A DNA stretch of 5,129 nucleotides from DATBMY01 sp036554605. Its GTDB lineage: Bacteria; Acidobacteriota; Blastocatellia; UBA7656. The stretch covers positions 1-5,129 of the forward strand of contig DATBMY010000556.1 in NCBI GenBank assembly GCA_036554605.1, given 5' to 3'. Of the stretch, positions 1 to 5,129 are shown piece by piece; position 1 is the first letter of the stretch; each line of letters starts with the position of its first letter. The translations under genes were made by a program, and so were the position numbers. The notes under the pieces were generated by a model, which worked only from the letters and a program-made list of their open reading frames with translations, searched no databases and was not told the DNA's origin.

Positions 1-1
1 G

Positions 2-2260
2 AGCCGGCTCAGGATACTCAGGCCGGTCTTATTGCTTTCGGTAATAATCGCCGCGGTGATGTTTTACATCTGCTTCAACGTCCTCCCGCGCTCGATTGAG
101 AACCTGACGGACCTGAAAGCTAACCAGTCGCTCATCTTTCAGGGGCTGAAGAACGAAGTCAAGCCCCGCGTATTCGAAGAGAGCATTCCCCAGAAGGTTC
201 TCTATATCGAAGAGGTCGACCGCGCAGAGAATATCTGGCGCAACATCTTCCTCGTAGACCTGGGCGACGATCAAGACGGCATGAAGATCATGACCGCCAC
301 ATCCGGATCGCTCGGGCAGGGCGAGCGGCCCGACGTTCCGGAGCTTTATCTACAGGACGGCGTCTTCCATCTTGCCGGGGCAAACAAGTCTCAGGAGCAG
401 GGCGAACCGCGCGGCGCGCGGCGTCAGGACCCGGAGCCCGCCAGCATTCGGGAAGGCATCGAAGAAGACGAAGCGGACGAAGCCCGTTCAGCCGCCGGCT
501 CTGAAAGCACGCAGCGTCGAGAGAGGCGCAGGAACCGCAACCAGTCGAGCTACACCACGGAGCATTTTGAGAGAACGACGATAAAGCTGGAGTTCGCCGA
601 CGAGAAAAAGAACGGGGAGGGTGACCGCCAGCAGGTGCGCCAGCTTGAAGAGATGGAGTGGAGCGAGCTGACCACGCATTCGCCGCCCGCCGAGCAGAGA
701 CTCGAGTGGCTCGCCGAGATACACAAGCGCGTGGCGCTTCCGACGACTTGCCTCGTATTCGCGCTGCTCGGCGTAGCATTCGGCATAAGCAATGTTCGGA
801 CGGGCCGCTCATTCGGGCTCCTGCTCGGGCTCGCGATCACGATTCTCTATTACCTGATCGCGCTGACGGGGCAGCACGCGGCCGTGACCGGCAAGCTGCC
901 GGTCTGGTTCGGCATGTGGCTTGCCAATATCGCTCTCACCCTGGCCGGCATACTCGTGCTTGCGGCGCAACGCCGGCCCGGATCGGACCCGCTCTCGATA
1001 TTGAGCAGGATACGCTACCGGTGGCCGGGCAAGCAGGCTGACGAAAATAGCGAGAGCGCGACTGTCATCTCTTCGCCGGCCGAAGCGACGCCGGACGCGA
1101 CGGCGCCCCAAATGCTTGCGCCGGAAAGCCAGCCCGCGCGCCGCTCGCTATTGCGCCGGGCGCTATTGCCGCGCCTGCTTGACCGGCTCGTGCTTTCGGA
1201 CTTCGCGCGCTTCTTCTTTTTCATACTCGGCGGGTTCTCGGCTCTGCTCATCGTCATCACGCTGTTTCAACTGCTCGACTCGATCGCGCGCAATCGCATC
1301 AACTGGACGGTGGTTGCTAATTACCTGCTCTTCCTCCTGCCGATGATAGTCAATTACGTAACGCCGCTGGCGGCGCTGGTGGCGGTGATGGTGACGTTCG
1401 GCATACTTCAGAAGACAAGCCAGGTGGTGGCGCTCAAAGCGTCGGGCCAGTCGATCTTTCGACTTGCGCTCCCTACGCTTGTGGCCGCGGTGCTGCTATC
1501 GGGCGTGGTCTTCTTAAATCAGGACTACATACTTCCGTTCACCAACCGCCGCCAGAACAACCTGCGATACCTCATACGCAAAGGGCAGGAGCCGCCGCAG
1601 ACCTTCTACCAGACGCGCAACGAGTGGATGTTCGGGCAAGACTCGCGCATATTCAACTACGCGCACTTCGATCTAAAGACCAATTCGTTCTACAGGCTCA
1701 ACGTGCTCGATCTTTCGAGAGAGCCTTTCACCATCAAGCGCCGTGTCTATGCCCGCCGGGCGCGATGGGACGACGAGCAGCAGAAGTGGCTGCTTGAAAA
1801 AGGCTGGGAGCGCCGGTTTCAGGGCGAGCGCACTGTAGGATACGAGGTCTTTGATAAGAAGTATGTCGAGATGGCCGAATCGCCCGAATATTTCAAGAAG
1901 GATTCGCGCGGGTCGTCGTCGATGACCGTGGCCGAGCTTCAGCGAAAAATAGAAGACCTGCAACAATCGGGCTTCGACGTGCTCGATTTAAAGATACAGT
2001 TGCAAAGCAAGATCGCCTTCCCGCTGACCTGCCTGGTGATGGTCCTGGTCGGGCTTCCCTTCTCCTTTTCGGTCGGCAAGCGTGGGGCGCTTTATGGAGT
2101 CGCGATGGGAATAGCGATAGGGCTCGCCTACTGGGGACTGATCGGGTTGTTCGAGCAGATGGGGCGATACGAGATGCTGCCCCCGATGCTCGCCGCATGG
2201 GGGCCGAACCTGCTGTTCGGAGCGGGAGGACTTTACTTATTTTTGACCTCCCGAACATAG
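2..2260 (+). CDS. LptF-LptG fused LPS export permease (YjgP/YjgQ family, two units), 5' partial
   Basis: This is the membrane part of the LPS transporter LptB2FG, which pulls LPS from the inner membrane and passes it to the periplasmic Lpt bridge. The frame is open to the left edge. The TTG at 32 lies inside a membrane helix and is not a credible start, so the true start is upstream. The first unit lacks its first two helices: it has helix 3 (about 20-82), a periplasmic jellyroll (about 83-715) and helices 4-6 (about 731-967). A cytosolic linker follows (about 968-1186). The second unit is complete: helices 1-3 (1196-1525), jellyroll (1529-1981) and helices 4-6 (2012-2248). Family marks are RVALPTTCL and KIAFPLTCL before helix 4 of the two units, and LKASGQSIFRLALP in the second coupling helix. 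Family members are normally separate proteins of about 360 residues; here 752 residues in the window form one chain. The family call is firm; which half corresponds to LptF and which to LptG is inferred from order only. Confidence 0.93.
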   Translation, partial: SRLRILRPVLLLSVIIAAVMFYICFNVLPRSIENLTDLKANQSLIFQGLKNEVKPRVFEESIPQKVLYIEEVDRAENIWRNIFLVDLGDDQDGMKIMTATSGSLGQGERPDVPELYLQDGVFHLAGANKSQEQGEPRGARRQDPEPASIREGIEEDEADEARSAAGSESTQRRERRRNRNQSSYTTEHFERTTIKLEFADEKKNGEGDRQQVRQLEEMEWSELTTHSPPAEQRLEWLAEIHKRVALPTTCLVFALLGVAFGISNVRTGRSFGLLLGLAITILYYLIALTGQHAAVTGKLPVWFGMWLANIALTLAGILVLAAQRRPGSDPLSILSRIRYRWPGKQADENSESATVISSPAEATPDATAPQMLAPESQPARRSLLRRALLPRLLDRLVLSDFARFFFFILGGFSALLIVITLFQLLDSIARNRINWTVVANYLLFLLPMIVNYVTPLAALVAVMVTFGILQKTSQVVALKASGQSIFRLALPTLVAAVLLSGVVFLNQDYILPFTNRRQNNLRYLIRKGQEPPQTFYQTRNEWMFGQDSRIFNYAHFDLKTNSFYRLNVLDLSREPFTIKRRVYARRARWDDEQQKWLLEKGWERRFQGERTVGYEVFDKKYVEMAESPEYFKKDSRGSSSMTVAELQRKIEDLQQSGFDVLDLKIQLQSKIAFPLTCLVMVLVGLPFSFSVGKRGALYGVAMGIAIGLAYWGLIGLFEQMGRYEMLPPMLAAWGPNLLFGAGGLYLFLTSRT

Positions 2261-2339
2261 TGTGAGACTATTCTTCTTCGGCGGCCGGTGTCCCACATAG
2301 CCCCTTACTGGTCAATCTGGCCACTCGCGGCAGTATCAA

Positions 2340-4385
2340 ATGGCATTAAACCTTTCGAACACGCTATCGCTCGTCGCGCTGATGTTCGCGTCAATCTTGC
2401 TGCTTGACCGCATATTGCCCGCCGGGGTCTGCGTATCGATCCTGTATGTCATACCGATTCTTCTGACCTTCAGGACCGGATCGTCGCGCTTGCTGTTTGC
2501 GACAACTCTGCTTGCGGTCCTTGCGACTCTCGTCGACCTTTTACTGGAGGATGGGCCGGTGATCTGGTCCAGCGGCATGGTTTCGGCGCTCGCGCAGCTT
2601 GCGACCGCTTTGCTTGCGCACGTACAGCTTAAAGGAAATGAGCGGACCGACGCCGAGCGAGGCCGGCTGGCCTTGCTTCATCAGACCGAGAACGCCCGGC
2701 TCATTAGCAGCCTCAATAAACAGCGCGAGCGGTTGGAGCGTATAAACGAGATCGGGCAGGTATTCGCTTCGACGCTCGATCTTGGGAGCATATACCTTGC
2801 CATTCGCGAGAAGCTCGGCGAGGTAGTAGATTGCGATTCGATGCTCATATCCTTTTACGATGACGAGACCGAGACCATACGCTGCGAGTTCGCCTACACG
2901 GATGGCAAGGTGATTGAGTCCGGGAGGTTCGAGCCTCTCAAGCTCGGCAAGGGTCCCCACAGCCAGTGCATACGTACCGGAAAGCCGGTAATAGTCGACG
3001 ACATCGCAAGGCGCGCGCCCGGCACTTACCGCTACATCGGAGACAGCGAAGAGTATCCCGTCTCGATCATCTATGTGCCGATGGTTGCCAAAGAGAGAGT
3101 GATCGGGGTGCTCCAGGCGCAGAGCTTGCGAGAGGGCGCGTACTGCGAAGAAGACGTGCCGCTGCTTTCGATCATCGCAAAGCTCGCGGCTTCGGCCATC
3201 GAGAACGCGCGGCTTTATCGTGATGCGGTCGAAGGGCGCCTGGCTATGGAGCATGCCAACAGGGTGAAAGAGGAGTTTCTCGCCACGCTCTCGCACGAGT
3301 TGCGCACGCCGCTCACTCCCATACTGGGATGGACGAGGATACTGAGGCTGCTCGGAGAAAACGAGCGAGAGACGCTCACGCGCGGGCTCAAAGTGATCGA
3401 GCGTAATGCCAGATTGCAGGCCCAGCTTGTCAACGACCTGCTCGACGTGTCGCGTATAGAGTCGGGCAAGGTTTCGATATACGCGCAGCCGACCGCCTTA
3501 AACGCGGCGGTCAGCGCCGTGGTCGATAGCATAAGAAGCGAGGCCGAAGAAAGCGGCATCAGCATAGACTGCTCGCTTGATGAAGGCGATATATCAGTTC
3601 TGGCGGACCCGGCGCGCCTGCAACAGATAATAACGAACCTGCTTACCAACGCGGTAAAGTTCACCGGCGCGGGCGGGAACGTCACGATCACGACCGCCCA
3701 GAGCAACGGTCGCGGGGTGGTAAGGGTGCGCGACACCGGCGCGGGCATCGAGAAAGATTTTCTGCCGCACGTATTCGAGAGATTTCGACAAGCGGACGGG
3801 TCTACGAGCCGCAAGCACGGCGGGCTGGGGCTGGGGCTGTCGATAGTAAAGTCGCTCGTCGAGCTGCACGGCGGCCAGGTTCAGGCCCAAAGCGACGGGC
3901 CCGGCACCGGCGCAACCTTCACGGTGCAGCTCCCACTCGCCGCAATCGCCGCGGCCGAGCCGAGCCCGCGCCTTGCCGCGGCAAACGCGGGCTCGGCGCA
4001 GAAGCTGCGACTGCTCGTGGTCGAAGATGACGCCGACACGCTCGAAATGATGAAGGTAATATGCGGCTCTCGCAGGCTGAGAGTCACCGGCGCGGCCACG
4101 GGCGAAGAGGCGATGGCAAGATTACAGCGCGAGGGGTTCGATATTATCATCTCCGACATATCGCTCCCGCAAATGAGCGGGCTTGAGTTCGCTCGGGAAG
4201 TGCGCGCGGGCATTAAGATCAACTCAATTCCGATGATAGCGATGACGGGTCTTTCATCCGAGCAAGACCGCCTGCGGGCGATCGAGGCCGGCTACGACGC
4301 CTACATACAAAAGCCTATAGACTATACACGGCTTTTCGAGACTATCGACGAGCTGACCAAATCGAGAGTTGCGGCGGGCGAATAA
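2340..4385 (+). CDS. Membrane-anchored GAF-domain hybrid sensor histidine kinase
   Basis: This 681-residue kinase should autophosphorylate on His and pass phosphate to its own receiver domain. Domains in order: four hydrophobic segments (residues about 7-27, 30-46, 50-70, 73-95), a charged coiled-coil stretch (about 100-140), GAF (about 135-295), HisKA with SHELRTPLTP (His319), HATPase with N-box NLLTNAVKFT (Asn433, Asn436), G1 DTGAGI (465-470) and G2 GGLGLGLSIV, and a C-terminal receiver (about 556-675). The receiver keeps every key residue: acidic pair Glu562/Asp563, phosphoacceptor Asp606, Thr636 and Lys658. The membrane part resembles the short LYVIPILL-type sensory anchors and has no large periplasmic domain, so the signal is probably intramembrane or a cytosolic ligand of the GAF domain. 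The ATG at 2340 is the first usual start after the in-frame TAG at 2298, but no clear Shine-Dalgarno precedes it; Met15 (2382) is a less likely alternative. No DNA-binding output domain or partner regulator is seen here. The ligand is unknown. Confidence 0.95.
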   Translation: MALNLSNTLSLVALMFASILLLDRILPAGVCVSILYVIPILLTFRTGSSRLLFATTLLAVLATLVDLLLEDGPVIWSSGMVSALAQLATALLAHVQLKGNERTDAERGRLALLHQTENARLISSLNKQRERLERINEIGQVFASTLDLGSIYLAIREKLGEVVDCDSMLISFYDDETETIRCEFAYTDGKVIESGRFEPLKLGKGPHSQCIRTGKPVIVDDIARRAPGTYRYIGDSEEYPVSIIYVPMVAKERVIGVLQAQSLREGAYCEEDVPLLSIIAKLAASAIENARLYRDAVEGRLAMEHANRVKEEFLATLSHELRTPLTPILGWTRILRLLGENERETLTRGLKVIERNARLQAQLVNDLLDVSRIESGKVSIYAQPTALNAAVSAVVDSIRSEAEESGISIDCSLDEGDISVLADPARLQQIITNLLTNAVKFTGAGGNVTITTAQSNGRGVVRVRDTGAGIEKDFLPHVFERFRQADGSTSRKHGGLGLGLSIVKSLVELHGGQVQAQSDGPGTGATFTVQLPLAAIAAAEPSPRLAAANAGSAQKLRLLVVEDDADTLEMMKVICGSRRLRVTGAATGEEAMARLQREGFDIIISDISLPQMSGLEFAREVRAGIKINSIPMIAMTGLSSEQDRLRAIEAGYDAYIQKPIDYTRLFETIDELTKSRVAAGE

Positions 4386-4388
4386 CTT

Positions 4389-4404
4389 GCTGTAGCATTA
4401 CAGC
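4389..4404 (+). other. Small perfect hairpin just after the kinase stop codon
   Basis: GCTGTA (4389-4394) and TACAGC (4399-4404) form a perfect 6-bp stem with a GCAT loop, starting 4 nt after the TAA at 4383-4385. No T-tract follows, so it is not a standard intrinsic terminator. It may protect the 3' end of the kinase message or may be chance. Seen directly; any function is inferred. Confidence 0.35.
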
Positions 4405-4420
4405 CGGCGCTTCCATTCCA

Positions 4421-4436
4421 GACCCGGCCACGGGTT
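4421..4436 (+). other. GC-rich hairpin upstream of the DUF151 gene
   Basis: GACCCG (4421-4426) pairs with CGGGTT (4431-4436) around a GCCA loop: five Watson-Crick pairs plus one G-U pair. It ends 23 nt before the Shine-Dalgarno at 4460 and has no T-tract after it. It could be a leader structure of the DUF151 message. I could not pick out a convincing -35/-10 promoter pair in 4386-4473. Confidence 0.3.
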
Positions 4437-4459
4437 CACAATAATCTGATCGAATCTTC

Positions 4460-4465
4460 AGGAGG
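4460..4465 (+). promoter_or_regulatory. Strong ribosome binding site AGGAGG for the DUF151 gene
   Basis: A full-consensus AGGAGG lies 8 nt before the ATG at 4474, which fixes the start of that gene. It contrasts with the kinase gene, whose start has no recognisable Shine-Dalgarno, and suggests stronger or independent translation of the DUF151 protein. Confidence 0.9.
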
Positions 4466-4473
4466 CACGTTCA

Positions 4474-5037
4474 ATGTTTTCCCGTTTCTTGCTGACCGTG
4501 CTCGTTCTAGCGCTCGCGCTCTTTAGCTTCGCGGACTCTCGGGCCGATAGCTCGCCGCCCACGGACCTGATAAAAGTCGAAGTTGCGGACCTGATACCGG
4601 ACGGGAAGGACCGCACGGTCATGCTGGTGCTCAGACCGGAGCGCGCGGCCGTCGAGCGGATGGCGATTGCCCGCAACCGTGTCCTGCCGCTCGTCATCGG
4701 CACCGAAGAGGCGCGCTCTATATACGTCGCCTTCTACAAGCACATAGCCCCGCGACCTCTGAGCCACGACTTGATGAACAAGATAATAGGTGAATACGGC
4801 GGCAAGGTCGCGAGCGTGGTGATAAGCAGGATGGAGCAGAACGTATTCTATGCCGAGTTGAGGATTAAGCGCGATGGGCGCGAAATCGCGCTCGACTGCC
4901 GCCCGAGCGACGCAATCGCGCTGGCGCTGCGGACCAACGCGCCTGTTTACGTACACCGCCTGGTCATGCAGCAAGAGGGCGTCGACCCGAATAATCCCGA
5001 GAAGAGACAGAACACCGAAAAGACCCTGAAAACATAA
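4474..5037 (+). CDS. Exported DUF151 / bifunctional nuclease (BFN) domain protein
   Basis: This is a 187-residue protein with one DUF151 (BFN) domain at about residues 33-170. Visible family motifs are LPLVIG (71-76), RPLSHDLM (94-101), FYAELRI (125-131), DCRPSDAIALALR (141-153) and PVYV (157-160). Some family members have been reported to have DNase and RNase activity, but for most the role is unproven, so nuclease activity here is only an inference. The first 24 residues look like a signal peptide: Arg4, a hydrophobic core at about 5-19, then SRA before a probable cleavage after Ala24. The mature protein would therefore sit in the periplasm or beyond, unlike the usual leaderless cytosolic members. 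No lipobox cysteine is present. The last 17 or so residues are polar and rich in Asn, Lys and Glu, and probably disordered. The start is set by the AGGAGG 8 nt upstream. It lies 88 bp after the kinase gene on the same strand, but no functional link to it is evident. Confidence 0.9.
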   Translation: MFSRFLLTVLVLALALFSFADSRADSSPPTDLIKVEVADLIPDGKDRTVMLVLRPERAAVERMAIARNRVLPLVIGTEEARSIYVAFYKHIAPRPLSHDLMNKIIGEYGGKVASVVISRMEQNVFYAELRIKRDGREIALDCRPSDAIALALRTNAPVYVHRLVMQQEGVDPNNPEKRQNTEKTLKT

Positions 5038-5062
5038 CCATTTTGGACTGCCGGACACGCAA

Positions 5063-5082
5063 AAAATCAGATGGCTGATTTT
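5063..5082 (+). terminator. AT-rich inverted repeat, possible weak terminator after the DUF151 gene
   Basis: AAAATCAG (5063-5070) and CTGATTTT (5075-5082) make a perfect 8-bp stem with an ATGG loop, 25 nt after the stop codon at 5035-5037. A-rich sequence before and TTTT at the end give the look of a bidirectional intrinsic terminator. However, the stem has little GC and the T-run is short and part of the stem, so efficiency is doubtful. An alternative stem, CTGAT (5075-5079) with ATCAG (5084-5088), excludes this one. Confidence 0.35.
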
Positions 5083-5122
5083 GATCAGCTTCCTTTATCC
5101 AAACTCCCAGATCAGAAATCAG
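5064..5122. repeat. Cluster of ATCAG repeats in direct and inverted copies
   Basis: ATCAG occurs on the + strand at 5066-5070, 5084-5088, 5111-5115 and 5118-5122, with an inverted copy CTGAT at 5075-5079. Longer matches are AAATCAG at 5064-5070 and 5116-5122, and GATCAG at 5083-5088 and 5110-5115. The copies are unevenly spaced, so this is not a regular tandem array. It could be the edge of a dispersed intergenic repeat or chance in a short AT-rich stretch. Confidence 0.4.
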
Positions 5123-5129
5123 CGTGTGA
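5071..5129 (+). CDS. Possible start of a further gene, cut by the right edge
   Basis: From the ATG at 5071 a frame stays open to the right edge for 19 codons, beginning MADFDQLPLSKLPDQKSAC. The peptide looks like a soluble N-terminus and matches no family I recognise. There is no Shine-Dalgarno before the ATG, and the start lies inside the loop of the inverted repeat at 5063-5082. An open frame this short is weak evidence. The alternative is plain intergenic repeat sequence. Confidence 0.25.
   Translation, partial: MADFDQLPLSKLPDQKSAC

Noticed and set aside
32..34. TTG at 32 as the start of the permease gene
   Set aside because: It falls inside the third helix of an LptF-type unit, and the frame continues open to the left edge with family-like residues, so the gene is truncated by the window.
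2309..2323. Small stem TGGTCA / TGGCCA with a 3-nt loop upstream of the kinase gene, considered as a terminator or operator
   Set aside because: It needs a G-U pair, has a minimal loop and no T-tract follows; it is easily expected by chance in GC-rich sequence.
2261..2339. A promoter for the kinase gene in the 79-bp gap
   Set aside because: I could not find a -35/-10 pair with sensible spacing; TATCAA next to the ATG is too close to the start codon to be trusted.
2541..3296. Long open frame on the minus strand opposite the kinase gene
   Set aside because: The plus-strand frame encodes clear GAF and histidine kinase motifs across this span; the minus-strand peptide resembles no family and is a shadow of GC-rich coding sequence.
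4507..5058. Minus-strand open frame opposite the DUF151 gene
   Set aside because: The plus strand carries a strong ribosome binding site and all DUF151 motifs; the opposite frame has no recognisable domain.
1..5129. A novel defence, mobile or RNA-guided system
   Set aside because: No transposase, integrase, CRISPR-like array, toxin-antitoxin pair or structured RNA signature is visible; the genes fit envelope biogenesis, signalling and a DUF151 protein.

Overview
The window has three complete or near-complete genes on the + strand and possibly the first codons of a fourth. Base composition is GC-rich (about 60% by eye), yet isoleucine is often written with ATA. A lipopolysaccharide (LPS) transport permease implies a diderm, Gram-negative-type bacterium. 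The fused LptF/LptG-type permease, the GAF hybrid histidine kinase and the exported DUF151 protein together make me lean towards Acidobacteriota or a similar environmental phylum. That placement is an impression, not something the sequence proves.

Layout. Positions 2-2260 hold a permease gene cut by the left edge. It encodes most of one YjgP/YjgQ (LptF/LptG) unit, a cytosolic linker, and a second full unit in one reading frame. After 79 bp, 2340-4385 encodes a membrane-anchored hybrid histidine kinase (four predicted membrane segments, coiled coil, GAF, HisKA, HATPase, receiver). After 88 bp containing two small perfect or near-perfect hairpins and a strong AGGAGG ribosome binding site, 4474-5037 encodes a DUF151 (bifunctional nuclease-like) protein with an N-terminal signal peptide. 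The last 92 bp carry a cluster of ATCAG repeats, including an 8-bp inverted repeat that may be a weak terminator. An open frame starting at 5071 runs off the right edge.

How the genes relate. The permease would form the membrane channel of the LptB2FG LPS extractor, in a single chain instead of two subunits. The kinase senses an unknown cue and probably passes phosphate to its own receiver and then to a partner outside the window. The DUF151 protein would act outside the cytoplasm. All three run in the same direction with short gaps, so co-transcription is possible, but no shared pathway is evident. I see no mobile element, CRISPR array, RNA gene or defence system. The most unusual points are the permease fusion, its charged insert, the Glu-to-Gln change in its coupling helix, and the export signal on the DUF151 protein.
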